This document shows positions 26,646 through 34,985 of a DNA stretch of 64,000 nt, piece by piece. The notes beneath the pieces are model-generated. The model did not search any database. It was not told where the DNA came from and saw only the letters and a list, made by a program, of their open reading frames with translations. The stretch's first letter is position 1. Every line of letters begins with the position of its first letter. The translations under genes and the position numbers were made by a program. Source of the DNA: CAYQUO01 sp964420835 (GTDB lineage Bacteria; Chloroflexota; Anaerolineae; Anaerolineales; Anaerolineaceae); the NCBI GenBank assembly GCA_964420835.1, contig CAYQUO010000006.1, positions 104,554 through 168,553 on the forward strand, given 5' to 3'.

Positions 26646-27425
26646 TTACCCTTTTGCTGAATCCTTTAATTTATTGATGGCGGTTTGGATGCCTGTGCGC
26701 AAAAATACTATATCGTTGGAGTAGGCGATGATCTGCATACCCCGGCGCTGCCATTCGATCAGCCAATCCAGGTTGCCAATATGGATGCCGCAGGGAACCT
26801 TGTGGGCTTTGGCTGAATCAAGCACGTGCTGGATGGTCGGCTCAAGAGCGGCCAGGGTGTCTTTGACATGTTCACCCATGCTCATGGCCAGGTCATTAGG
26901 GCCCAGAACAGCAGCTCCCACACCTTCAACTGAGAGCAGTTCGTCAATATTCTCGATCGCCTTGGCCTGTTCGATCTGCAGGATGACCAGGTTCTCCCGG
27001 TTGGCTTGCTCGGCAAATTCCCACATCCCCTGGGCATTAAAATCGTTATGTCCTTTGTCAGCAGAAAGACCACGCACACCTTTCGGTGGGTACATAAGGC
27101 ATTCAACTACGCGCTCCACCTGGTCTCGAGTTTCCACGCGTGGCACCATCACACCCATGGCGCCTGCATCCATCGGTCGCACCAGCCATTCATAAGCATC
27201 CCCAGGGACTCGTACAAGGGGGGTGAGGCCTTCCAACCGGGTTACTTTTACCATATCGGCTATAACAGCCAGGTCGAATGGCCCGTGTTCCATGTCAAAA
27301 AAAACAAAATCGCATCCGGCCCTGGCCATAATCTGCCCGATGGAAGGGGATCGTATATCCTGGATCATCGTTCCATAAACCACATCTCCTGCATTCAGCT
27401 TTGCTCGTAACGGGTTGGGTTTCAT
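26646..27425 (-). CDS. HpcH/HpaI-family class II aldolase
   Basis: A 259-residue 2-keto-3-deoxy-acid aldolase of the HpcH/RhmA/GarL family. It has FDMEHGPFD (His47), VRVPG (Arg72), the metal-binding Glu152 in LQIEQ and Asp178 in GPNDLAMS. The family cleaves 2-oxo-4-hydroxy acids to pyruvate and an aldehyde, or runs related reactions on tartronate semialdehyde. AGGAG lies 10 bp before the ATG. It is 41 bp upstream of the amidohydrolase at 25251 and downstream of the hydroxyacid dehydrogenase, a pairing that would turn a keto acid into central metabolites. Confidence 0.9.
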   Translation of the reverse strand: MKPNPLRAKLNAGDVVYGTMIQDIRSPSIGQIMARAGCDFVFFDMEHGPFDLAVIADMVKVTRLEGLTPLVRVPGDAYEWLVRPMDAGAMGVMVPRVETRDQVERVVECLMYPPKGVRGLSADKGHNDFNAQGMWEFAEQANRENLVILQIEQAKAIENIDELLSVEGVGAAVLGPNDLAMSMGEHVKDTLAALEPTIQHVLDSAKAHKVPCGIHIGNLDWLIEWQRRGMQIIAYSNDIVFLRTGIQTAINKLKDSAKG

Positions 27426-27460
27426 CTATGCATTACTCCTGTTGATGATTTGGCTTTGAT

Positions 27461-28426
27461 TTATTGTTTTAACACTTCAGGGTTGGCAGGATATTTTGGC
27501 TGTTCACCCCTCAGAACCCTTAGCACATCTTCTGCCACCATCATCCCCATTCTCTGCCGGCCTTCTTCAGTAAAGCTGGCAAGGTGAGGTGTCAGCACCA
27601 CGTTATCCATGCCGAACAAGGGATTCTCCGCTTCTGGCGGCTCCGGGTCATAAACATCCAACCCTGCCCCGGCAATGGTGCCTGCCTGCAAGGCTGCAAT
27701 GAGGGCTTTTTCGTCCACTACGGGACCGCGAGAGCAGTTGATCAGGAAGCCATTGCCTCCGAGGGCTTTAAGCACAACCTCGTTCACCAGGTGATGTGTT
27801 TGCTTTGTGGATGGAGTGTGCAACGACAGGAAATCCACCTTTTCAGCCATCTCCACCAGGTCGGTGTGCAGAATCGCCCCCCAATGTTTGGTTTTCTCTG
27901 GCTGGATAAATGGATCAAAAACATGCACCTGCATGTTAAACGCATCCCGGCACATCTCCGCAAAGCGCTGGCCAATATGACCAAATCCAACCACCCCCAC
28001 CTTTTTCCCGTACAGTTCAACCCCCACTACCGTGTCGCGAATTTGAAAGTTACCGGTTCGAGTGGCTCGGTCCAACAGGCTTAGTCTGCGTGCTGCAGCC
28101 TGCATCAACATGAAGGCATGCTCAGCCGTGGATTCAGTGGGCCCTTCAGGAGTAAAAGTGACGGGGAGCCCTTTTCGGGTGGCCGCTTCCAAATCCACAA
28201 TCTCCAAACCAGCCCCATGCCGTCCAATAACTTCCAGTTTTGGTGCATGCTCAAGAGTATCGGCATTCACCTTGAAGCCAACACATAAAACCAGGCCTTC
28301 AACCTCAGGCAGCATGGTTAGGAGTTCATCTGGAGAAGCCTTATAAGGCATCAATACTTCCGTCTCACTGGATAACAATTTGATGGCGTCTTCGTGGATA
28401 GGCTTGTTCACCAGGACTTTTTTCAT
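27461..28426 (-). CDS. D-isomer-specific 2-hydroxyacid dehydrogenase
   Basis: A 321-residue NAD(H)-dependent dehydrogenase. GVVGFGHIGQRFA near residue 145 is the Rossmann loop; the catalytic triad is Arg in NCSRGPVVDE, Glu in DPEPPEAENPLF and His in TPHLASFT. It is close to the phosphoglycerate dehydrogenase/glyoxylate reductase group but lacks ACT or other regulatory domains, so serine-pathway PGDH is less likely than a catabolic hydroxypyruvate/glyoxylate-type reductase. It is the first metabolic gene after the regulator. No strong ribosome site is seen before the ATG. Confidence 0.9.
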   Translation of the reverse strand: MKKVLVNKPIHEDAIKLLSSETEVLMPYKASPDELLTMLPEVEGLVLCVGFKVNADTLEHAPKLEVIGRHGAGLEIVDLEAATRKGLPVTFTPEGPTESTAEHAFMLMQAAARRLSLLDRATRTGNFQIRDTVVGVELYGKKVGVVGFGHIGQRFAEMCRDAFNMQVHVFDPFIQPEKTKHWGAILHTDLVEMAEKVDFLSLHTPSTKQTHHLVNEVVLKALGGNGFLINCSRGPVVDEKALIAALQAGTIAGAGLDVYDPEPPEAENPLFGMDNVVLTPHLASFTEEGRQRMGMMVAEDVLRVLRGEQPKYPANPEVLKQ

Positions 28427-28484
28427 AAATTTGCGCTGACCTCTTTTCTTTCAGGTGGTTTTCGTATGCCCCAGCCAAATGGGT

Positions 28485-29228
28485 TCATTCCAGCATTGAT
28501 CCTTTCCCTGCTTCTTCCTTGTTTTTCCTTTGCATAAACGGAAATAACCGGGCGCCAGAGGCATTCACCAGGGTTCTCATGGCTTCGGCTGCACGCATAG
28601 GTTTGTGGTTGCCTATCTCAATGGCCACATCATAATGCCACTGCCATCCCTGTAATGTTTGTGGAAGGACCCGCAATACTTCATCCAGGGTGGAAAACAA
28701 GGTTCTTTCGATTTGCTGAAGGAATGGGTTGTCGGCAATCTCTCCGATCTTCTTGTGAAACTCCATGTCCAACTGGTGAGTCTCTTCACGATTCCCGGCT
28801 TCAATACAAGCCTTTTCTTTTTCCAGGATCTGGAATAACGCCGCTGCCTGTTCTTCCGTTGCCCTTTCTGCAGCGATAAATGCCAATCCGGTTTCAAGGA
28901 TGCCCCGGGCTTCGAACAACATCTGCAGATCCAGTTTTCCCATGGCCAGGGAGATGTTGACCATTTGAGAATACACCTCCTGTGGAGGGTTTTCAGCCAG
29001 GTAGGTTCCATTCCCATGGTGGGCCTCCAGGATCCCCATGGAATTCAAGGCCTGCAGCGCCTCTCGCAATGTGGACATTCCAACATCAAGAGCTTCCGCG
29101 AGGTCCCTTTGTGGAGGAAGTTTGTCTCCCGGCGACCAGTAACCATCATTGATCATCGCCAACAACCGGTCTACGGTTGCCTGTGAAACCTGCCTTCGGT
29201 GGATGGGTTGGATCTCACGATATGGCAT
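28485..29228 (-). CDS. FadR/GntR-family transcriptional regulator (FCD domain)
   Basis: A 247-residue repressor-type regulator. The winged helix-turn-helix covers about residues 10-75 (SPGDKLPPQRDLAEAL and MSTLREALQALNSMGI). The all-helical FCD ligand domain follows (about 95-220) with the usual Asp/His metal-site pattern (LDMEFH and a late histidine in EIGNHKPM). It is the first gene of the catabolic operon and lies directly behind a promoter/operator, so autoregulation with induction by a pathway acid is likely. GntR/FCD proteins often sense carboxylated ligands. No clear Shine-Dalgarno site precedes the ATG. Confidence 0.92.
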   Translation of the reverse strand: MPYREIQPIHRRQVSQATVDRLLAMINDGYWSPGDKLPPQRDLAEALDVGMSTLREALQALNSMGILEAHHGNGTYLAENPPQEVYSQMVNISLAMGKLDLQMLFEARGILETGLAFIAAERATEEQAAALFQILEKEKACIEAGNREETHQLDMEFHKKIGEIADNPFLQQIERTLFSTLDEVLRVLPQTLQGWQWHYDVAIEIGNHKPMRAAEAMRTLVNASGARLFPFMQRKNKEEAGKGSMLE

Positions 29229-29251
29229 ATGGAATAGATTGTGTTATTTGG

Positions 29252-29279
29252 AGTTCTGGTGTTCTGGTGTTCAGAACAC
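29252..29279 (-). promoter_or_regulatory. Probable operator of the FadR/GntR regulator
   Basis: A hyphenated perfect dyad, GTGTTC-n-GAACAC (29267-29279), begins 5 bp downstream of the -10 element. It continues into two further GAAC-containing repeats spaced 8 bp apart (29252-29266). Its position over the expected transcription start fits repression of the whole operon by the adjacent regulator. Assignment to that protein is inference. Confidence 0.65.
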
Positions 29280-29283
29280 TTAT

Positions 29284-29312
29284 ATTATAGACACATTAAG
29301 AAACAGAGTCAA
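29284..29312 (-). promoter_or_regulatory. Strong sigma-70-type promoter of the catabolic operon
   Basis: On the minus strand TTGACT, a 17-bp spacer and TATAAT (29284-29289) form a near-consensus promoter, 56 bp before the regulator ATG. It lies just after the stop of the amidohydrolase at 29334 and separates that upstream gene set from the long operon. Confidence 0.85.
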
Positions 29313-29333
29313 GTATTTAATTCAATTTGGCTT

Positions 29334-30668
29334 CTACCTTGAAATTCCTGCACGCTTCAACAGGTCAACCACCGCCTCGTGAATGGCAGTTTCAGCTTCA
29401 CCCTCATCCAATGTAAAGACTTCTCGGTCCAGCATAAGAACCTTGCCGTCCACAATTGTCGTGATCACATCACCTGCATTGGCGGAATAGACAATCTGTT
29501 CATAAATGTTGCTGGATGGCTCCGGTGAAATTGGCCACATATGTGGTGCATGCAGATCAATTAGGATGATATCCGCCTTTTTCCCCACTTCCAATGACCC
29601 GACCTGGTCCCCCAACCCAAGACATTCTGCGGAAATATTGGTGGCCATCCGCAGCAGATGTTCCACCGGCATCACTTCAGGGTCCATACGGGTCACTTTT
29701 TGGAGCATGCCAGCAAGGCGCATCTCTTCAAACATATCGAGGTTGTTGTTGCTTAGGTTTGAATCTGTACCCAATCCCACCCGTACACCTGCCTGAATCA
29801 GATCAGGCACGGGTGATACCCCTGCTGCCATTTTCATGTTACTCGATGGGTTATGGGCAATGGAAGCACCTCGTTTATGAAGAATTTGCATATCTTTGTT
29901 GTTCAGGTAAACGCCATGGGCACCCAGGAAATTTTTTACCCCCAAAACCCCCAAGCCATCCAGGTATTCGACCGGGGTTTTTCCGTGCTTCTTCAGGCAA
30001 TCCTCCACCTCACTTGTTACTTCACACAGGTGTGTATGGATCCCGGTCTCATATTTTTCAGCCAGCCTTGCCATCTTCCGGTAAGTCTCGGTTTTCACAC
30101 TGTACGGTGCGTGTGGCCCAAACCAGGTAAAGATCCGCCCCGGTACCCGCTGACCCCATTCCTCAACGAATCGTATGTTGCTTTCCAGAGTCTCTCCAGG
30201 CCCCTCCACCGGATCATCAATGACCTGCGGGCTAAAAATCGCCCGCAATCCGGATTGCTCAGCCACCAGGGCAGCTTCGTGCGGATGTCGGTAAATATCA
30301 ATAAAGGTCGTCGTGCCACCACGAATCATTTCCAACTGAGACATGAGTGCTGCCGCCCGTTGGTGTGATGGCTGGAAGGCTGTGTCGATCGGAAAGCAGA
30401 TCTCCTCCAACCAGCGCATCAAGGGCATATCCTCCACCAGGCCCCGCTCCACGGTTTCGTGCATATGGCAATTAACCAGCCCCGGCAGAACAGCATTGCC
30501 CCGTGCGTCCAGTATTCGGCGCGCACTGTGCTCCAACCCCCTTCCGATGGCAATAATCCTCCCGTCGCGAATGGCCAGATCTGCCCCCTTTAAACGGGTT
30601 CCAACCGGGTCCATTGTGACAATGTACCCATTGTGGATCAGAATGTCGTACACGGGATACTCGGACAC
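29334..30668 (-). CDS. Amidohydrolase, MTA/SAH deaminase-like (MtaD/TrzA group)
   Basis: About 444 residues with HMH in NCHMHETVERG near residue 65, FGPHAPYSV near 185, the proton-relay HLCEVTSEVE near 215, LGAHGVYL near 260 and the aspartate in GLGTDSNLSNN near 300. The complete HxxE motif suggests a genuine deaminase of adenosine-like or triazine-like substrates. I choose the GTG at 30668 because GAGGAT lies just before it; the longer TTG start at 30719 has no ribosome site and overlaps a hairpin. It follows the ECF S-component gene, so the ECF importer may supply its substrate. Confidence 0.86.
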   Translation of the reverse strand: MSEYPVYDILIHNGYIVTMDPVGTRLKGADLAIRDGRIIAIGRGLEHSARRILDARGNAVLPGLVNCHMHETVERGLVEDMPLMRWLEEICFPIDTAFQPSHQRAAALMSQLEMIRGGTTTFIDIYRHPHEAALVAEQSGLRAIFSPQVIDDPVEGPGETLESNIRFVEEWGQRVPGRIFTWFGPHAPYSVKTETYRKMARLAEKYETGIHTHLCEVTSEVEDCLKKHGKTPVEYLDGLGVLGVKNFLGAHGVYLNNKDMQILHKRGASIAHNPSSNMKMAAGVSPVPDLIQAGVRVGLGTDSNLSNNNLDMFEEMRLAGMLQKVTRMDPEVMPVEHLLRMATNISAECLGLGDQVGSLEVGKKADIILIDLHAPHMWPISPEPSSNIYEQIVYSANAGDVITTIVDGKVLMLDREVFTLDEGEAETAIHEAVVDLLKRAGISR

Positions 30669-30706
30669 TCTTATCCTCGATAATTCCCATTCACCTAATA
30701 GGTGGT

Positions 30707-30732
30707 GAGGCCGGATCAAAACGTCCGGCCTC
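30707..30732 (-). other. Intercistronic hairpin
   Basis: A perfect 9-bp stem (GAGGCCGGA with TCCGGCCTC) with an 8-nt loop lies between the ECF S-component gene and the amidohydrolase gene. There is no T tract on either side, so it is more likely an mRNA-stability or processing element than a terminator. Confidence 0.55.
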
Positions 30733-30754
30733 CCTCCCGTTTTGCAATAAAAAC

Positions 30755-31324
30755 TTACTTTTCTTCTTCCAACCGGTCACGCCAGTAAAGGCCGCGTTTT
30801 TGCACCCTGTTGAACAACCAGATGCAGACCAATGGTGCCAGGATCAGATTGGGGGGAACATCCGCCAGAAGGACTGAGGAGAAAAGAACCATGAACGGAG
30901 CAAACCCCATAAGGGCAATCCACCCACCGACAAACACTGCGCAAACCAGTGTGCCGATGATGCCTCCCCACAATGCAACCGCTTTCCAGTTTTTTGGGTG
31001 CGGAACCAACAAACCGGGGATGAAGGCCATCAGGAAATTCCCGATCGCCCCACCCACACCGCCGATCCCAAACCATCCGGCCAGGATGTCCGATATAAAA
31101 GTGTTGCCGATCAGAGCCGCCAGGCCGCCCACCCACGGCCCAAAGAAGACACCCCAAACCACTGCAATAAAGGCGAAAGGTCGCAGAGTGATGAACCCAA
31201 TTGCCCAGTTCATGGTGACAAAGCAACCCAGGCCATAAAGAACACCACCAATGATGGTCAAAGCAATCTCCAGGGTGCCAAACTTCTGTTTCCAAACGAT
31301 CTTTTTGGGTAACAACCTATCCAT
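30755..31324 (-). CDS. ECF transporter substrate-binding (S) component, specificity unknown
   Basis: A 189-residue integral membrane protein with six hydrophobic segments (starting about residues 17, 48, 70, 95, 115 and 140), typical of ECF S components that bind vitamins or nucleobase-like compounds and plug into EcfT. FGPWVGGLAALIGNTFISDIL resembles the conserved small-residue face of S components. AAGGAG is 11 bp before the ATG. It follows ecfT after a 122-bp gap. It does not obviously match RibU, ThiT, BioY or CbiM. Linkage to a deaminase hints at a pyrimidine, purine or pterin-type ligand, but this is speculative. Confidence 0.85.
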   Translation of the reverse strand: MDRLLPKKIVWKQKFGTLEIALTIIGGVLYGLGCFVTMNWAIGFITLRPFAFIAVVWGVFFGPWVGGLAALIGNTFISDILAGWFGIGGVGGAIGNFLMAFIPGLLVPHPKNWKAVALWGGIIGTLVCAVFVGGWIALMGFAPFMVLFSSVLLADVPPNLILAPLVCIWLFNRVQKRGLYWRDRLEEEK

Positions 31325-31446
31325 TTCTAATTGCTCCTTTCTGTATGATAAATAAAAATCCTTCGGGTTGAGTCCTTCCTGAGTTCATTTTCAGATTTCC
31401 CTCTTTCCACCTCCTCTCTGATGAACGAAATCTTTTCCGGGGAGAT

Positions 31447-32277
31447 TTACAGAAAAATCTCCACTTTGGCAACCTTGAGGACCATGGCCAGAATGCTCAA
31501 GGCAATAGCCAGGATACCGCTCAGGATAAACAACAGGTCCTTCCAATTTAACACATATTGCACATAGAAGGTTCTGCTTTTCATCTCCACATCAAAAGCC
31601 TTCACCTCCAGGGCGATCGAGATGCGCGTGGCTTTCCGTAACATACAGTCGATCAGGGGAATTGCCACCGGGACTGTCTTTTTTAACCGTTGCCCAAAAG
31701 GACCTGCATCCATATCGCAGGCACGGGATTTAAAGGAATCCGTGATCGTCAGGTAATCTCCGCTCAGTTCCGGAAGGAACTTAAAACTGCTGATCACCAT
31801 CAGTGGGTACATATACGAGACTTTAAGCTTGTTCTGCATAAATTCCCCCACCGCACTGGCCAGGCCCATCAAATCGGTGGTCATCACAAAAAAGGTGCAG
31901 GCAGTTAGGGCAAGGATAATTCGCATTCCCATTGCCAGCGCATAGAAGATCCCCTCCAGGCTCCAATGCAAGATGCCTACCTGGAAGAGGTAATGTTGGT
32001 TGGGAGTTGCAGGATAGAAAAACGGCCAGGTGAGGACAATAAACCCGATCATCACCGGGTAGGACACAACCAAGAATTTATACATCCGTTTCGTTATCCT
32101 GGCGACTGCCGCCATGATCCAGATCCACACAGTGAAACCCAGCAGGATAAATGGGTTGGTGACAAGGATAGGGACGATAATGAGACAAATCCACCAGATA
32201 AGTTTCGCGCGCGGGTCCAGGCGATGAATCGGTGACTGTAATTTCCCCATTTCCAGCATTTGCAGTACGAAAGCCAT
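31447..32277 (-). CDS. ecfT: ECF transporter transmembrane (T) component
   Basis: A 276-residue CbiQ/EcfT-family membrane protein that couples ATPase movement to the S component. Hydrophobic segments near the N-terminus and middle are followed by cytoplasmic coupling helices with the two Arg-containing signatures (KSRACDM near residue 185 and KATRISIALEVKAF near 220), then a last membrane segment. Its ATG is 1 bp from the upstream ATPase stop. A GGAGATTT/AAATCTCC hairpin (31441-31462) spans its stop codon. Confidence 0.9.
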   Translation of the reverse strand: MAFVLQMLEMGKLQSPIHRLDPRAKLIWWICLIIVPILVTNPFILLGFTVWIWIMAAVARITKRMYKFLVVSYPVMIGFIVLTWPFFYPATPNQHYLFQVGILHWSLEGIFYALAMGMRIILALTACTFFVMTTDLMGLASAVGEFMQNKLKVSYMYPLMVISSFKFLPELSGDYLTITDSFKSRACDMDAGPFGQRLKKTVPVAIPLIDCMLRKATRISIALEVKAFDVEMKSRTFYVQYVLNWKDLLFILSGILAIALSILAMVLKVAKVEIFL

Positions 32278-32278
32278 A

Positions 32279-33121
32279 TTACTTCTCCTGCCTTTCTTTC
32301 TCTCCTACAACCAGGTAATCTGCCAAGTCACGCGGATCAATTGGACGGTCAAGCGCCAGGTCTGGAAGAAGTTTTCTGGTCAGTGTGTATACTTCGGGGG
32401 GTTTGATGCCAGCTTTCAGGATCTTGTCCACCTGCAAAAAGACCTCTTGCGTTGTTCCATCGAGATAAACCTCCGACCTCCACATTACGATCACCCTCTT
32501 GGCAAAAAGCGATACCAGGTTCATGTTATGCGTTGTAACAATACAGGTGTGTCCCGCGTTGTTTAATCCCTGCACCAGGCGCATAAGGGCAATTGATTCT
32601 TTCCAATCCTGCCCGGTGGTTGGCTCATCAATGATCAGGATTGCCGGTTCCATTGCCAGGACCGAGGCTACAGCAAGCCGCTGACGCTGACCCCTGCTAA
32701 GTTGAAAAGGCATTTCCTCTTCCAAACCCTCCAATTCCATTTCAGAAAGGACCAGCTTTCGGGCCTTCTCGATGTGCTCCTCAGCAAAGCCAAGGTTTTT
32801 AGGTCCGAAATCCACCTCCTCCCGAACTGTATCGGCAAAGATCTGGTGGTCAGGGTTTTGGAACACATAACCGACCGAGCGGGCCAGTTCAGAGGTGGGC
32901 AACTCTGCTGTATCACGGCCGTCAACGATCACCCTTCCCTTTGTTGGTTTCAAAAGACCGTTAAAATGTTTGATCAGGGTGGTTTTTCCGGACCCGTTCT
33001 GGCCAATAATCGCCACAAATTCTCCCTTTCGGATGGAAAGGTTGATATTGGTCAGTGCCATATCGGACCTGGTGGGATAACAAAAGAATAGACCCTCGGT
33101 TTGCAGTATCGTTTCGCTCAT
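32279..33121 (-). CDS. ECF transporter ATPase (second cassette protein)
   Basis: A 280-residue ABC ATPase of the EcfA family. It has GQNGSGKTT (Walker A), FQNPDHQIF (Q-loop region typical of ECF/CbiO), LSRGQRQRL (signature), LIIDEPTTGQD (Walker B) and a histidine in TTHNMN. The C-terminal tail has the EcfA-type dimerisation region. Overlaps the first ATPase gene by 4 bp (ATGA) and is almost fused to ecfT. With the neighbouring ATPase it forms the heterodimeric motor. Confidence 0.92.
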   Translation of the reverse strand: MSETILQTEGLFFCYPTRSDMALTNINLSIRKGEFVAIIGQNGSGKTTLIKHFNGLLKPTKGRVIVDGRDTAELPTSELARSVGYVFQNPDHQIFADTVREEVDFGPKNLGFAEEHIEKARKLVLSEMELEGLEEEMPFQLSRGQRQRLAVASVLAMEPAILIIDEPTTGQDWKESIALMRLVQGLNNAGHTCIVTTHNMNLVSLFAKRVIVMWRSEVYLDGTTQEVFLQVDKILKAGIKPPEVYTLTRKLLPDLALDRPIDPRDLADYLVVGEKERQEK

Positions 33122-33969
33122 TTCGACCGCCTCAAAGCTGTAAAAGCCTCTTCTGCTTCTTCGATGTTTATCGGGAATTGCGAAAAATTGACCCCGTACT
33201 CCTTTTTCAAATGATAGGCGATCTGGGTAGCCTGTGGCGGGTAGATGCCCAAGGTTACCAGTTCATCAACCTCGGAGAGAACTTGCCGTGCCGGGCCATC
33301 CCGTATGATCTCTCCCTGGTTCATCACAACAATCCGGTCTGCATGGTTGGCCAGCTCGTCGATGTTGTGCTCCACCATCACAATGGTCTTGCCTTCCTTT
33401 TTCAGACTGCCGGCGAGATCATGGATCTCCTCTGCTCCCACCGGGTCCAACTCGGATGTTGCCTCATCCAGGATCAATACATCCGGCTCCATGGCTAAAA
33501 CAGCTGCAACTGCCACGCGCTGCTTCTGCCCACCGGAGAGGTAGAACGGGTGACGCAGGCGGTTTTCCCTCAAACCCACCAGGTCCATAACGTAATTCAA
33601 CCGTCTGCCGATCTCTTCGCGCGACAGCGACAGGTTCTCTAGAGGAAATGTGATCTCCTTTTCAATATCCGTCATCAGAAGTTGGGCTTCTGCATCCTGT
33701 TGTACAAGTCCTACGATTTGGGCGATTTTGGCCACCGGGGTCTTATCCGCCGGTAAACCTTTAACCAGCACACTTCCGTTTAGTTTCCCGCGCATGATCT
33801 GCGGCACCACCCCCACAATCGTCCAACACAAAGTGGATTTTCCAGCCCCCGTGGGGCCGATCACCCCAACAAATTCCCCCTTTTCAATCGTCAGGTTGAT
33901 GTTCTTCATGGCCGGGGTTTTCGCCTGACGGTAGGTGAATGTAACATCGTTCAATTCAATAAGTGCCAT
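33118..33969 (-). CDS. ECF transporter ATPase (first cassette protein)
   Basis: A 283-residue ABC ATPase with GPTGAGKST (Walker A), VQQDAEAQLL (Q-loop), LSGGQKQRVA (signature), LILDEATSELDP (Walker B) and VEHNIDEL (H-loop). The DEATSELD form rather than DEPT is typical of the EcfA1-like partner in ECF modules. The ATG is 16 bp after the upstream unknown gene, so the ECF block is cotranscribed with the RpiB-epimerase fusion. Confidence 0.92.
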   Translation of the reverse strand: MALIELNDVTFTYRQAKTPAMKNINLTIEKGEFVGVIGPTGAGKSTLCWTIVGVVPQIMRGKLNGSVLVKGLPADKTPVAKIAQIVGLVQQDAEAQLLMTDIEKEITFPLENLSLSREEIGRRLNYVMDLVGLRENRLRHPFYLSGGQKQRVAVAAVLAMEPDVLILDEATSELDPVGAEEIHDLAGSLKKEGKTIVMVEHNIDELANHADRIVVMNQGEIIRDGPARQVLSEVDELVTLGIYPPQATQIAYHLKKEYGVNFSQFPINIEEAEEAFTALRRSK

Positions 33970-33985
33970 TTAAATGCCTTTCCAA

Positions 33986-34924
33986 TCATGAGGCGCGGAG
34001 CTCATCCGCCGCCTTTCGTGCCTCATTCGCAATGAGTGTTGTTAAGCGGGCATGTTCGGCTGTAGCAGTTCCAAATAAAATCGATTCCACCCCGGCGTCT
34101 ACGTACAACCAGTCCAACGCACCCCGTACATCCTTGCGCAGGTCACCGCTGGCCAGCGGCATAAAAGCGATCACCGGTTTTCGGGTTGCTTTCACAGCCG
34201 CCAGGCAGCTGTCCCGATCGATCCAGGACCATTCCTTGTTCAGTGGCACCGCATACCCTTCAACCTCCAATCCGGCTTCCTCCACCATGGGCAATACAAT
34301 TGATGGGTATTGACATAAGAGATAAGGCGTAAAACCTGCCTGCCGGGTTGCCAAAGCCAGCTCTTTTACCAGGTCCACTCTGCCAAGGGAAACAAGGTAA
34401 TCAGCGTCCGAACCACCCATCAGAATATAGCGACAATCCTTAAAAATACTTAACCTCTTCAAGTAGGCATCAATATCCAAATGGATGGAAGCGATCTCCC
34501 TGTCTGTCATCAGGTCTGCCTGGCGGTCGTAACCAAAGACCAGTACGGCATCCTTGGAGAGTGTTTCATCCACCTGCCGAGCAATCTTTGGCGTCCAGAT
34601 TTGTTCCACCAGTGTTCGCAGGATACGGTCCCGATGGTGCATCAGGTATCGCCCGTTCAGGAAGAAACCTTGTTCCCAGGTCGGGTTTCCAAAACCCACC
34701 AGGCTTTCCCCTGTTTCGTCAAGCAGGCGCCGGAATAACCGTGTGTTCTCGGTAAACGACAGGTCATACCCTTTTCCGCCAGCCTCATGACATGCTTTCA
34801 TTACAGTATAGCAGTACTCCTCGTCGAAGAGCTTCCAAAGCAGCTCCCGTCGATACAGGAACCGGAATTGGTTGAATGGGTCTCCACCCAGGATCGAGGC
34901 AGGCAATCGAGTCCTCTTTTCCAT
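33986..34924 (-). CDS. Unrecognised protein, possibly a TIM-barrel enzyme
   Basis: A 312-residue soluble protein that I do not recognise. It begins LPASILGGDPF and ends with a stretch (DWLYVDAGVESILFGTATAEH) that recalls the last strand and helix of aldo/keto reductases or related (beta/alpha)8 barrels, but the catalytic Tyr/Lys motifs of aldo/keto reductases are not evident. No signal peptide or membrane segment is seen. A good ribosome site (GGAGGGG) precedes the ATG. It lies between the RpiB-epimerase fusion and the ECF importer genes with short spacing, so it is probably part of the same sugar or nucleoside pathway. Confidence 0.8.
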   Translation of the reverse strand: MEKRTRLPASILGGDPFNQFRFLYRRELLWKLFDEEYCYTVMKACHEAGGKGYDLSFTENTRLFRRLLDETGESLVGFGNPTWEQGFFLNGRYLMHHRDRILRTLVEQIWTPKIARQVDETLSKDAVLVFGYDRQADLMTDREIASIHLDIDAYLKRLSIFKDCRYILMGGSDADYLVSLGRVDLVKELALATRQAGFTPYLLCQYPSIVLPMVEEAGLEVEGYAVPLNKEWSWIDRDSCLAAVKATRKPVIAFMPLASGDLRKDVRGALDWLYVDAGVESILFGTATAEHARLTTLIANEARKAADELRAS

Positions 34925-34985
34925 TATTCTGGTTCCCCTCCACGTATCTCGGATAACATTTCCAATCTCCTTACATTATTTTATA

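Noticed and set aside
30707..30732. Intrinsic terminator between the S-component and amidohydrolase genes
   Set aside because: The stem is strong but has no T tract on either strand, so I list it only as a hairpin.
31325..31446. Riboswitch upstream of the ECF S-component gene
   Set aside because: The 122-bp gap is pyrimidine-rich without conserved riboswitch motifs; only a small hairpin at the ecfT stop is seen.
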